DNA of 49,898 nt from Bacillus sp. (in: firmicutes) (GCA_021208645.1 JAJOJL010000075.1:1-49898), one strand, 5' to 3'; positions 10,708 through 19,972 are shown, counted from the first letter of the stretch. Numbers and translations: made by a program. Notes: generated by a model from the letters alone, not told the origin.

Positions 10708-11652
10708 TTAATCTTCGCTCATGGTCTTCTCTTTTTTCTTGTTATGAACTTTAATAATAATAAAGACAATTATCAAAGTCGGAACAATAATTGGTGAAAA
10801 GCCAATGAAAAATACGATTACGGCTGAGAAGAAAGATAGTAATGAGTTTACCGTATCCATAAATAAGCTTTGCCCTTTTTTCCATGTGTTTAATGGATCA
10901 CCTTCTTGTATGGAAGGTACAGTAATTTTCTTCTCACGAATGTAAATGGAAATCGTAGCAAAAGAAACATGATTTTCTAAATAATTGATTCGTCCTTTTA
11001 TTCGTTCAATTTCCTCTTGAACTCTCCCAAGATCACTGGAGATTCTTAGGAGGTCTTCTGTATTTTGGGCTTCTGCCATAAAGGAGAGAAGCCTTTCCTC
11101 AACTGCCTGCTGTGATTTTAATCGGGAGTTTAAGTCTACGTATTCCTCAGTCACATCGTTTCCGTAAATAGAACGTTCCACCACTTTTGTACTGACAGAC
11201 TCCAATTCATTAATAAAAGGGTAGAATTTTTCCTGGGGCACCCGTACTACTAAGCTTCCACTTATTTCATCACTTCCACTATGGTGCAGAGAGGACTGTA
11301 CAACAAAACCACCAAGTATATTTACATGATTTTGTATTTGTTCCTGTGCTTTATGATAATCACTTACTTCAATAGATATGTCCCCATTATAAATAACCAT
11401 TCTGTCGGGAACATGTGCAGTTTCATTAGGCTCGTTAGGAGCGTTACCATCATTTCCACTTTTACTGCTTTCCGTAGTGCGAACAACAAACCCGGCATCA
11501 TCACTTTCAGCAACACCAGATGCTACTTGATCTCCTTCGTAGTCATAGGCAGCATCTTCTTGTGCACTATTACTACAGCCATTTAGAAAAGCTAGTGCGA
11601 CAAATGGAGTTAGTAAAACAACCAATAAAAGTATAGATCTTCGGGACTTCAT
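10708..11652 (-). CDS. DUF4349 membrane-anchored lipoprotein
   Basis: Protein of 314 aa with a lipoprotein signal: charged MKSRR, a hydrophobic core and lipobox LNGC with the acceptor cysteine at residue 26. The exported part starts with an acidic, Ser/Asn-rich linker (about 27-85), then the DUF4349 domain (about 86-260: MVIYNGDISIEV, GGFVVQSS, VVRVPQEKF, VDLNSRLKSQQAVEERLLSF), including a coiled-coil stretch. One membrane helix lies near 275-303 and a lysine-rich tail KKKEK follows, so the C-terminus would be cytoplasmic. The function of DUF4349 is not known. GGGGG precedes the ATG by 9 bases. It converges on the proC operon and is divergent from ytgP. Confidence 0.85.
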   Translation of the reverse strand: MKSRRSILLLVVLLTPFVALAFLNGCSNSAQEDAAYDYEGDQVASGVAESDDAGFVVRTTESSKSGNDGNAPNEPNETAHVPDRMVIYNGDISIEVSDYHKAQEQIQNHVNILGGFVVQSSLHHSGSDEISGSLVVRVPQEKFYPFINELESVSTKVVERSIYGNDVTEEYVDLNSRLKSQQAVEERLLSFMAEAQNTEDLLRISSDLGRVQEEIERIKGRINYLENHVSFATISIYIREKKITVPSIQEGDPLNTWKKGQSLFMDTVNSLLSFFSAVIVFFIGFSPIIVPTLIIVFIIIKVHNKKKEKTMSED

Positions 11653-11908
11653 TTTTTTTAACCCCCATCTTTTTCTTTTACGTTATAGAACGAAAAAACT
11701 TTTCAAAAAGTTACTAAAAAAGAAATGAAAAATTAAATGCTAAGATATTCTTTTGATGAGACTTCTAGAGGCTGTTTGCCAACAGTTAAATATAGCATGT
11801 TTAAATGAACAGAAGTATGATAAAATGCTTACAGTGGACAACACTAAAGATTAAATAAGAAGACTTGACCCCAAAATGGTGTCAATTTTATGTAAGGTAG
11901 GAGAAAAG

Positions 11909-13543
11909 ATGGCTGATAAACAGTTAATTCGTGGAACGATGATTTTAACAGCAAGTATTTTTATTTCAAAATTACTTGGTTTAATCTATATATTTCCTTT
12001 TACATCAATCGTTGGTTTGGAAGGGTTGGCACTGTATCAATACGGATATAATCCATATACAGTTTTACTTAGTTTATCCACATTAGGTATCCCCTTGGCT
12101 GTTTCAAAATTCGTTTCCAAGTATAATGCATTGGGTGATTACCATACAGGTCAGCGCTTATTCCGTTCAGGAATTGTCGTTATGAGTATTACAGGAATTA
12201 TCGGTTTCATTATTTTGTATTTAATTGCAGAGCCATTAGCAAGGTATGTTTTAGATCCCAATGAATTACAAGGTAATACGATAGCAGACGCCGTGTTTAC
12301 GATTCGAATGGTAAGTGTGGCACTTTTAATCGTGCCGATCATGTCGATTATCAGGGGATACTTCCAAGGATTTCAATCCATGGGACCAACAGCTGTATCT
12401 CAAGTAGTAGAACAAATCATACGAATCGCATTTATTTTGTTATTAACGTATTTGATTGTTGAAGTTTGGCATGGGGAGCTTGGAACTGCTGTCGGGTTTG
12501 CCACATTCGGAGCTTTTGTTGGAGCCCTTGGCGGGTTGTCCGTACTTCTAGTCTATTGGATGAAACGGAAAAATTATATTCAACAGCAGATTGAAACAAG
12601 CAAAGTCGATCATCAAATTCCCTTAAAGAAGATGTATAAAGAATTATTGTCCTATGCAATTCCCATTTCTTTTGTTGGTTTAGCCATTCCATTGTTTCAA
12701 GCCGTTGATTTAATGTCTTTTAATGGAGCCATGAGAGAGATAGGATATAATCAGGCAGAGGTAGACAAATTTTTTGGCGCCTTTACTCAGGCCGCCCATA
12801 AATTGATTTTAATACCCGTTTCAGTTGCTACAGCAATGTCTCTAACAATACTTCCAACAGTAACAAAAGCGTTTATTAATAAAGAGTTTGATCAGTTGCA
12901 ACGACATATTACACAAACGTTTCAGATTATTTTATTCTTAAGTATTCCTGCTTCACTGGGATTAGTTTTACTATCAGATTCTGCTTATGGAGCTTTATTC
13001 GGCTTAGAGGATTTGGAGATTGGATCAGCTATTTTAAGGTACTATGCGCCAGTAGCCATCTTATTTTCTATTTTTGCAATTACTGCTGCCCTTCTTCAAG
13101 GAATTAACAGGCAAAAGTTTACGGTTATTGCTTTATTGGCAGGGATACTATTTAAAGCAATTGTGAATTATCCATTCATTCTTTGGTTAGAGGCAGGTGG
13201 GGCTGTATTGGCAACGGGACTTGGCTACGCCATTGCAATTGGGGTTAATGTTTGGGCAATTGGCAAATACGCAACCTATAGTTATACATTTTTATTAAAA
13301 CGCCTCCTGTTGTTTAGTATCTTTGCTATAGGAATGGGCGTCGTTGTAGTTGTAGTGAAAACTGGTTTAGGTAGTGTACTACCTTTAGATACTAGAATAA
13401 ATGCAGTAATTATCTTAGCTAGTTCTGTATTAGCAGGTATGTCTGTTTATCTTTATTTAAGTGTTCGTTCAGGGGTGGCAGGACAAATATTGGGGCATCG
13501 TTTTACATTTCTATCTCGAAAAAAAGTCAGGGAAAATGGCTGA
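11909..13543 (+). CDS. ytgP: YtgP, MurJ/MATE-type polysaccharide flippase family
   Basis: Polytopic membrane protein of the MVF/oligosaccharide flippase group; B. subtilis YtgP (MurJ) is one of two lipid II flippases. From the ATG at 11909 it is 544 aa with about 14 hydrophobic segments, the same length as I recall for YtgP. That start (MADKQLIRGTMILTASIFISKLLG) has GTAGGAG 6 bases upstream; an in-frame ATG at 11876 lacks such a site. Motifs include KLLGLIYIFPF near the N-terminus and ALLQGINRQKF in the second half. It is monocistronic with a strong terminator. Flippase, ATP-grasp ligase-like and SEDS genes nearby make a cell-wall-flavoured neighbourhood. Confidence 0.9.
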   Translation: MADKQLIRGTMILTASIFISKLLGLIYIFPFTSIVGLEGLALYQYGYNPYTVLLSLSTLGIPLAVSKFVSKYNALGDYHTGQRLFRSGIVVMSITGIIGFIILYLIAEPLARYVLDPNELQGNTIADAVFTIRMVSVALLIVPIMSIIRGYFQGFQSMGPTAVSQVVEQIIRIAFILLLTYLIVEVWHGELGTAVGFATFGAFVGALGGLSVLLVYWMKRKNYIQQQIETSKVDHQIPLKKMYKELLSYAIPISFVGLAIPLFQAVDLMSFNGAMREIGYNQAEVDKFFGAFTQAAHKLILIPVSVATAMSLTILPTVTKAFINKEFDQLQRHITQTFQIILFLSIPASLGLVLLSDSAYGALFGLEDLEIGSAILRYYAPVAILFSIFAITAALLQGINRQKFTVIALLAGILFKAIVNYPFILWLEAGGAVLATGLGYAIAIGVNVWAIGKYATYSYTFLLKRLLLFSIFAIGMGVVVVVVKTGLGSVLPLDTRINAVIILASSVLAGMSVYLYLSVRSGVAGQILGHRFTFLSRKKVRENG

Positions 13544-13567
13544 AACAAATAAAGAGGTGAGTCACAA

Positions 13568-13617
13568 GAGGGTGTCCCCGAAAGGAGTCAATTTCTCCTT
13601 TGGGGACACCCTCGTTT
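13568..13617. terminator. ytgP terminator
   Basis: Long near-perfect stem: GAGGGTGTCCCCGAAAGGAG against CTCCTTTGGGGACACCCTC, followed by GTTTAATTTTT. It also lies 3' of the convergent HxlR gene. Confidence 0.9.
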
Positions 13618-13658
13618 AATTTTTACTTATGAGCCACACTCTTTTACTTATCTCTTGC

Positions 13659-13970
13659 TTATTGCATCCATTTTTCTGCCCAAGCTTGAAGTTCGTTCAT
13701 AACAGGTTCTAATTCTTTCCCTTTTTCGGTGAGGGAGTACTCAATACGAACGGGTGTCTCTGGATAAACACTTCTTTCTACTAAACCAGCTTCCTCAAGT
13801 TGTTTCAATCTATCAACCAGCATTTTGTCACTCATACTTGGAATGACAGCTGATATGTCTTTAAACCGTTGCGGTCCATTTGTTAGTACACGCAAGATAA
13901 GACCGTTCCAGCGTTTTCCTAATAACTGAAAGGCAGATTCAAACTTCGGGCATAAGTTCATCTGAACCAT
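13659..13970 (-). CDS. HxlR-family transcriptional regulator
   Basis: Small winged-helix DNA-binding protein of the HxlR/DUF24 family, 103 aa from the ATG at 13970. It shows CPKFESAFQLLGKRWNGLIL, GPQRFKDISAVIPSMSDKML and LTEKGKEL, the full family pattern. I prefer the ATG at 13970 because AAGGAG (13980-13985) sits 9 bases upstream; starts at 13976 or 13979 would be too close. The cysteine near the N-terminus (residue 7) matches the conserved cysteine used for thiol-stress sensing in YodB and HypR, but it is conserved in many members and does not prove redox sensing. The usual neighbouring target (an oxidoreductase) is not present in the window, so its regulon is unknown. Confidence 0.88.
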   Translation of the reverse strand: MVQMNLCPKFESAFQLLGKRWNGLILRVLTNGPQRFKDISAVIPSMSDKMLVDRLKQLEEAGLVERSVYPETPVRIEYSLTEKGKELEPVMNELQAWAEKWMQ

Positions 13971-14171
13971 CCTCATCAACTCCTTCTTTCTATTATATCA
14001 TATTCCACTTATTATTTGTAAGTAGCTGAAATATTATATTTAACCATTAGAAACGATATTGTCCTGTTTATACATACCTAGATACAGTTTTAGCTCGAAG
14101 ATTAATTGACTACACTATTATCCGCTCGTAAGGAATTACAAAAAAAGGCAAATTGACCGGTAAAATAGTAC

Positions 14172-14199
14172 AACCCGTTTGGAACTTTAAACATAACGT
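14172..14199 (+). promoter_or_regulatory. Candidate sigma-K promoter of the SPOCS gene
   Basis: AAC at 14172-14174, a 17-base spacer and CATAACGTA at 14192-14200 fit the mother-cell sigma-K pattern (AC, 16-17 bases, CATAnnnTA). It lies about 35 bases before the gene for a spore-associated domain protein, which adds weight. Confidence 0.5.
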
Positions 14200-14233
14200 A
14201 GTAGTGAAATGAATGGAAAGGAGGAAAGTAATA

Positions 14234-15004
14234 ATGTCTGGAAAATTTAAAGGTAAAAAGCCGAAATATGTTGTTAAGCAGAAGAATGCTATTTTACCTC
14301 AATCAAAAAATACTCCAATAATGCCTAAAGCAATTAAGAATGCATATGTGAAAGTTCCTGTTGTATTAGGAGAGACAAAAGTACAGCTAGATATGGTTGC
14401 TGATATTAAGTTTCCTGAACCTGTTTTAGAAATAAAAGATATTAAGAAGAACATTAAGGTGACGCAATGCCGTTTGTTACTTCCAACTAATAAATTATTT
14501 CTAGCAGGCTTTGTTCGAAAAAATATTCAGTATGCAACACCTAAATATGGAAGCAAAGACTTTGTGTCTTCGGGGTTAAAACTCATTAACAATTGATGTC
14601 CCATTGAAACAGTAACTGAAGTTGATTTTATTAATAAACCTCAACTTGATTTTACACCAAAAGATGAGCAATTCACTTATTATATGGAAAGTAAACTTCC
14701 AAACGGGTTCTCTGACAAAGAAAAACTACTATCTGGAGACTTCGCTCAATTTAACAAGATTAGTGAAGAAAAATTCAATCAGGTGCCATACTGTGAGTTA
14801 ATCTCCAGTAAATTTATCGAGTATGATGAGAAGTTAAACCGTAAAATGGGCGAAGTTTATGGCAAAGATGGGAACAAGATAGATGCACCATTTGAAGAGG
14901 GAACATTTACTAAAATGGAAGAAAAAATGGTTGTGGAAGTGACACTAAAGGTTCTGCAAGAGCAACAAGTTCGTGTAGAAGAAATAGATAAGAAAAGCTG
15001 GTAA
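14234..15004 (+). CDS. SPOCS-domain (DUF3794) spore protein, two compensating frame breaks
   Basis: Protein of about 256 aa with a SPOCS/DUF3794 domain, found in spore coat, exosporium and spore-morphogenesis proteins. Family text includes YVKVPVVLGETKVQL, LEIKDIKKNIKVTQCRLL, LFLAGFVRKNIQYA, YCELISSKFIEYD and MEEKMVVEVTLKVLQEQQ. Start ATG 14234 follows AAGGAGG by 9 bases. An in-frame TGA occurs at 14594-14596. An extra base near 14582 and a missing base near 14603 would restore KSLTIDVPIETVTEVDF across this gap, and both halves share the same frame, so a single gene is intended. A sigma-K-like promoter precedes it. The exact role and location in the spore are unknown. Confidence 0.8.
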
Positions 15005-15031
15005 TAACGTATCTAGGAGTAGTTAATAATG

Positions 15032-15072
15032 TTGAAAGCCTCTGATAAAGTAATCAGGGGCTTTCATTCTTG
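15032..15072. terminator. Bidirectional terminator
   Basis: GAAAGCCTCTGAT pairs with ATCAGGGGCTTTC; T-rich on the plus side and A-rich on the other. It serves the SPOCS gene and the convergent ATP-grasp gene. Confidence 0.85.
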
Positions 15073-15106
15073 AGTAATAGAGATAGTAGGGATAAGTAGA
15101 AACCCC

Positions 15107-16192
15107 CTATATCACTGCGGCAAGTTGAGTCGTGTTTAAGACAGCGCTATGCACTTTTTCCCATGACGATTTAATATGAGTATTGCAGTCAGATTCCTTC
15201 ATAATTTCCTTTAGCAAGAAACCGACTAAGTCTTCTATGGTAATTTCTATAGAGGCAACCATAAAAGCAGCAGATCCATTTAAAGATAAAGAAGGTGTTC
15301 CATTTACATCTATTACATATAACTTTCCAAAACTGTCTGTTTTCATATCGAGGCGAATCATGTCTTTTCCTTGTAACCCTTTAAATACTTGAAGTGCAAT
15401 GCTGGCAATCTCTAAACCAATATCTTCTTGAATAGATAGGAGCTTAAAGCTATCCCTTTTTTCGTGTTCTTTTGATTTAACTGCGTGACTTCTCACTTGC
15501 ACGTCGTCAGGGAATTCTATGATAGGCAGGACGTTTGGCTGTTCATTACCAATAACGGCAACAGTAAATTCTCGTCCAGATAAAAATGTTTCGATTAATA
15601 CTGGTTGCTCTCCAATAAGAGAAGCTAGTTGATTCATTTTATTTACTAAATCTTCCCGACAAAGACATATGGACAATTCATCTATTCCGAGGCTGTTTCC
15701 TCCACCTGTTGGTTTGACAAACATTGGATAACCGACCGTTTTTTCTGCTTCCGTTAACAACTCTTCTGTATAAGCTGGAGTAGGCATGGAAAAATACTTC
15801 GGAATGGATACTCCTGCTTTCTCTAACATTTCATAAGTTAAATCCTTATTACGGCAAGCTTCCATTGTACTAGGCGTAGAATGAGTATAAGGAATGCTAT
15901 AAGACTCAAGAACTTTGCGGATGGAAAGTGCTCCGCTGCCATCATATAACGTATGAGGAGAATCTAAGTAGCCTTCTGCAATGACAAATGCACCAGCAAT
16001 TGGCGAATGGGTATGGATGCATTCCAGTAATTGATTTTCATTCTTTAAGTTAACATTTATCACTTCATAGGAATGATCCTTAATGGCATTCTCTAGCATG
16101 GCAACAGTGTTCTCTGATGCGCATTCTTTGAGATCATCAGTCATATTTTCCTTTGGTACGTAATTATAAATAAATAACACAGTCTTTCTCAT
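15107..16192 (-). CDS. D-Ala-D-Ala ligase-like ATP-grasp protein
   Basis: ATP-grasp enzyme of 361 aa related to D-alanine:D-alanine ligase. The substrate-side N-terminal domain is followed by GYPMFVKPTGGGNSLGI (the ATP-binding glycine-rich loop, about residues 152-168), FLSGREFTVAVIG, and the metal-binding end of the fold MIRLDMKTD...YVIDVNGTPSL. Length and motifs fit Ddl, but divergence and isolated position suggest an accessory ligase joining another amino acid or peptide. GAGGAG lies 5 bases before the ATG. It stands alone, convergent with the SPOCS gene. A role in spore or envelope peptide synthesis is only a guess from the neighbours. Confidence 0.75.
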   Translation of the reverse strand: MRKTVLFIYNYVPKENMTDDLKECASENTVAMLENAIKDHSYEVINVNLKNENQLLECIHTHSPIAGAFVIAEGYLDSPHTLYDGSGALSIRKVLESYSIPYTHSTPSTMEACRNKDLTYEMLEKAGVSIPKYFSMPTPAYTEELLTEAEKTVGYPMFVKPTGGGNSLGIDELSICLCREDLVNKMNQLASLIGEQPVLIETFLSGREFTVAVIGNEQPNVLPIIEFPDDVQVRSHAVKSKEHEKRDSFKLLSIQEDIGLEIASIALQVFKGLQGKDMIRLDMKTDSFGKLYVIDVNGTPSLSLNGSAAFMVASIEITIEDLVGFLLKEIMKESDCNTHIKSSWEKVHSAVLNTTQLAAVI

Positions 16193-16357
16193 GATTACTC
16201 CTCATTTCTTCCTTTTACTATGCAACAAGATGATTATAAGTGTGTGTAGGCTTGTTTGCAATAGCTTTTTTTGTAGAAAAAAATTTATTTTTCGTTAATT
16301 GATAATTTTTTGTATCCCTCTAGCTCAAAATCAGTATAACTTCACCAAAATGGTGAC

Positions 16358-16540
16358 GTGTTGATGAGATCTTCTCGAACTCGCTTTCCGCGGGCAACGC
16401 TTCAGCCTCCTCGTCCCTGCGGGGTCTTCAGCTGTTGCTTTTCCCGCAGGACTTTGAGATGCTTCCTCGACATAGCCCACGCACGAAGAAAATGAGTGAG
16501 CATTTTCGAGGAGTCTCGTTCGCTTCGATCTCATCAACAC
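16358..16540 (-). repeat. GC-rich palindromic intergenic repeat, copy 2
   Basis: 183-bp element bounded by a perfect 14-bp inverted repeat (GTGTTGATGAGATC at 16358-16371, GATCTCATCAACAC at 16527-16540). The minus strand carries the same core as 3982-4109 (GCGGGAAAAGCAACAG, GAAGACCCCGCAGG, CGAGGAGGCTGAAGC, TTGCCCGCGGAAAGCG) plus an extra arm on the right. It fills most of the 570-bp gap between the ATP-grasp gene and the SEDS pair. The rest of the gap is AT-rich and holds the promoter of the next gene. Confidence 0.85.
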
Positions 16541-16707
16541 TTCAATACTTATATAAGGACCTCATTCTGAGCAAAAGGGTGACTCAAATTAATAATTACA
16601 ATTTTATAAAAGAGAAAATATTTAGGTAAATCAACATTGGGGTCTAATCAAGCTTTATATTATTTCATAGCAATATGGTAGATAATCTTTTAGTGTTAGA
16701 TTTCATC

Positions 16708-16716
16708 TGCTATAAT
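16708..16716 (+). promoter_or_regulatory. Extended -10 promoter of the SEDS pair
   Basis: TGCTATAAT: a perfect -10 with the TGn extension, 47 bases before the first SEDS start. No good -35 is visible at the usual distance. Confidence 0.5.
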
Positions 16717-16762
16717 GTAAGAATTAGTAAGTGGTAAAGTAGAGAATGGAAGGTGAGTTTCC

Positions 16763-18005
16763 TTGGATCAACAGGTCAAAGGGAAGGGATTATATATAGA
16801 TTGGATTTTAATTATTACCATTACTTTACTGGCTTTATTCGGGCTTGTAATGGTCTACAGTGCGAGTTTTGTATTCGCATATGAAATGCGTGGAGGAGAT
16901 TATACTTATTTTTTTAACAAGCAGCTCCAATGGCTGTTCATCTCGAGCGGATTTTTATTCTTTTTTATATTTTTTCCATATCGACATTTCCGATGGTTAT
17001 CCAAATTTATCGTTTTGGCATGCTTTATTGGCTTAGCCCTTGTATTTTTGCCGACCGATTTTCCATTTATTTCTGGAGTTGAAGTAATGGGAGCACGTCG
17101 ATGGGTCAATTTTCTAGGTTTTCAAGTTCAACCTTCAGAATTTGTTAAATTAGGTGCTATTATTTATTTAGCCTACGTTTATTCGAGAAAACAACCCTAT
17201 ATTAATAAGTTTTTCTCAGGAGTATTACCGCCACTAATTGTTGTGGCTGCGTTTTTTGTTATTATTATGCTTCAGCCAGATTTAGGAACTGCCACTTCCA
17301 TCGTTCTTGTAGCAGGACTCATTGCTTATTGTTCGGGTGCAAAAAAAATTACACCTCATTTCATTAGGAAGCTTAGCTGCTTGGGCTCTATGGCATTATG
17401 CCACTTCTGCTGAATATCGTTTTAACCGATTGGTGGGGCATATGACACCTTTTGAACTCGAAGCAACGCAAGGTTATCAGCTTGTACAATCTTATATTGC
17501 TATTGCCCATGGGGGGCTTACGGGAGCAGGACTTGGTCAAAGTGTTCAAAAATTATTTTATTTACCTGAAGCACATACGGATTTTATTTTAGCGATAATT
17601 AGTGAAGAGTTAGGTATAATTGGTATAGGGTTTGTGTTTGCTTGTATGCTAATTATTATTATTAGGGGTATCATTATTGGTGCGCGATGTAAAGATACAT
17701 TTGGAAGCTTATTAGCATTTGGGATTGTTTTTCAATTATCTGTTCAAATGATCTTCAATGCAGGTGCTGTTAACGGATTACTACCTATTACAGGAATTCC
17801 TTTTCCATTTATCAGCTATGGTGGATCGTCTTTATTAGTCACCTTTATGTCCATGGGAATTTTAGTAAATATATCAAGAAAAACAGAAAAAGACCGTCAG
17901 CTAGGGAGGGAAGAGGAGGATAATGGTGAAGCTGTCGTTACCCCACCTCTTAAGGGAGTGAAGCCGTCGCTCCGCCCTGTAAAAACATCATTAGGATATA
18001 AGTAG
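16763..18005 (+). CDS. SEDS-family protein (FtsW/RodA/SpoVE) 1, frameshifted
   Basis: Multi-pass peptidoglycan glycosyltransferase of the SEDS family. Corrected length 413 aa with about 10 membrane segments. Signatures: LVMVYSASFVFA near the N-terminus, GARRWVNFLGFQVQPSEFVKL, LQPDLGTATS, and the C-terminal GIPFPFISYGGSSLL. The start is TTG at 16763 with GGAAGGTGAG upstream. The frame breaks in a run of eight A (17341-17348); removing one A joins SGAKK to LHLISLGSLAAWALW. The charged C-terminal tail is longer than that of the next gene. It is 12 bases before a second SEDS gene and shares its terminator. FtsW-like features predominate, but whether it acts in division, elongation or sporulation cannot be told here. 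Confidence 0.88.
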
Positions 18006-18017
18006 AAGGTGAAGTAG

Positions 18018-19197
18018 ATGCAAGAACGAAAAACATCGTTGCAACAATTAGATTTTACTCTGTTATTTTTGTTATTTGTGTTAATGTGTATTAGTTTATT
18101 AGCTATTTATAGTGGCACTACTGGCCAATATAATGTAGATGATATGTTTTTTGTTCGAAGGCAAATTTTATGGTTTGCTATCGGAACGATTTTACTCTTA
18201 GGTGCAATGAGTGTGGATTATGAGATGTTTAAGGTACTTTCCATACCAATGTATGTTCTGGGGATGATACTACTTTTAATTGTTCAGTTCACCCCGCTAG
18301 GAGTTGAAATTAATGGTGCACAACGTTGGATTGGAATAGGAGATAGTTTCCGATTTCAGCCATCAGAATTTGTGAAGATTTTCGTTTTAATTTCTTTAGC
18401 TCATTTACTCTATAATATTACGAAGACCCCTAGAAAGAAGTCATTTAAAGGGGATATTGTGCTTGTTCTAAAAATTTTTGGCAGTTGGCGGACCGCCATT
18501 TGCTTTAATATTAATCCAGCCTGACCTAGGGACTGCTTTAGTTATCGCGGCTGTCATGTTCAGTACCATATTAATGTCTGGAGTAACCTACCGAATGATT
18601 GGCCTTCTAATATCCATGGCCGTTGGTAGTATAGCGTTTTTAGTATGGCTACACAATAATGCCTTTGAACTTTTTAGTCTAGTTATAAAAAAACACCAGC
18701 TTGACAGGATTTATGCTTGGCTTGATCCGCAGGCTAATATTGCTGGGGAAGGATACCACCTTTTTCATGCAATGCAAGGAATCGGTTCCGGACAGTTATA
18801 CGGAAGTGGTTTCGGGCAAGGTGTGAAAACACAAAGTGGGGTAATTCCTGAACTTCATACTGACTTTATTTTCACAGTTATAGGAGAGGAATTTGGTTTC
18901 GTAGGAGCGACTGTTTTAATTGTTGTGTACTTCCTCCTGCTTTATCGGATGGTTATTATTGCCTTTAATTGTAACAATACGTTTGGAACGTATTTAGTTG
19001 CAGGTACAATTGGGTTATTTATGTTTCAAATATTCCAGAACATCGGAATGACTATTGGTTTAATGCCGATTACAGGACTCGCTTTACCGTTTATTAGCTA
19101 TGGGGGAAGTGCCCTTCTAACGAATATGATAGCTATCGGAATAGTCCTAAACGTGAATATTAGGACGAAGCATTATATGTTTGGTGAAGAAGATTAA
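18018..19197 (+). CDS. SEDS-family protein (FtsW/RodA/SpoVE) 2, frameshifted
   Basis: Second SEDS glycosyltransferase, corrected length 392 aa, about 10 membrane segments. It reads LLAIYSGTTG near the start, GAQRWIGIGDSFRFQPSEFVKI, LIQPDLGTALV, HTDFIFTVIGEEFGF and LPFISYGGSALL, closer in style to RodA than the first copy. The frame is broken in a run of five T (18475-18479); removing one gives VLKILAVGGPPFALILIQPDL. GAAGGTGAAG precedes the ATG. It is the second gene of a two-gene operon ending in a clear terminator. SEDS enzymes usually pair with a class B penicillin-binding protein; none is present in the window. Confidence 0.88.
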
Positions 19198-19214
19198 TTG
19201 AAAAATTTACAGCC

Positions 19215-19248
19215 AGGTGTCTCAATGATTTTTTGAGGCACCTTTTCC
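19215..19248 (+). terminator. SEDS operon terminator
   Basis: AGGTGTCTCAA pairs (one G-T-type mismatch) with TTGAGGCACCT, followed by TTTTCCTT. Confidence 0.85.
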
Positions 19249-19294
19249 TTAATACAACACAAAGCTTAAGAAAACAATTTAAAGGAGCGATACA

Positions 19295-19972
19295 ATGATA
19301 GTAGGCTTTGGTAATTTAGCTAAATCAATTATTCATATACTGCCTCAAAGCTTTTCTATTTCTGTGTATTCCAGAACAAAATCAAAAGTAGTGGAAGCGT
19401 CTGAGGTAGATCAACGAATTCAATGGATAGACCCTTCTGCATTTCACAGTGAAAAAGAAGTTTGGCTAATGCTTCCCCGAGAAGAAATTCCTGTTTTTCT
19501 AAAAAGCAATATAAGTAATTTTCAACAAGGGACTATCTTTTATTATTGTGCCACAAAAGGTTTTTCAAAGGAGATTAAACCTATTGTAGGTAGTTTAGGA
19601 GAAGTTGTTCCAGTAAAGTTCATTATTCAAGCTGACCAGTTAATGAAAGATAAAAAGGGAATGGCAGCTATTCCTAACTCTCAAAAACACTACAAGAAAA
19701 AGGTTGAAGATTGGTTAGGTAACGGGATGGAAATAGTAATAGGTGAAGAGGAAGATATATTGTTTTTAAATAAAGCAACTACAGAAAAAGCTATTAATTT
19801 GATTATGGACCTGCAAGATGAAATGGGAAAGAAAGGTATCCCATCCCGATTAGTAGAGCATGCAGCGAAACAAATAGTACCAGGGGTCATAACATCTTAT
19901 TTAAATAATTCTTTAGGTGGGTTCGGGAAAGGGATAGTAGAAGAAAGGAGAAAAAGAAATGAGGGCAGATAA
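19295..19972 (+). CDS. ProC-like NAD(P)-binding protein
   Basis: 225-aa protein related to pyrroline-5-carboxylate reductase and to ComER-type proteins. It opens with a Rossmann segment, MIVGFGNLAKSII, then VYSRTKSK at the second strand, and ends with a helical dimer-like region (GKKGIPSRLVEHAAKQIVPG). The classic ProC signature with SPGGST is absent, so catalysis of proline synthesis is unlikely; the true proC lies at 9412. GGAGCGATACA precedes the ATG. It overlaps rsuA by 14 bases and is probably translated with it. Role unknown; it may be a regulator or an oxidoreductase of unknown substrate. Confidence 0.65.
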   Translation: MIVGFGNLAKSIIHILPQSFSISVYSRTKSKVVEASEVDQRIQWIDPSAFHSEKEVWLMLPREEIPVFLKSNISNFQQGTIFYYCATKGFSKEIKPIVGSLGEVVPVKFIIQADQLMKDKKGMAAIPNSQKHYKKKVEDWLGNGMEIVIGEEEDILFLNKATTEKAINLIMDLQDEMGKKGIPSRLVEHAAKQIVPGVITSYLNNSLGGFGKGIVEERRKRNEGR

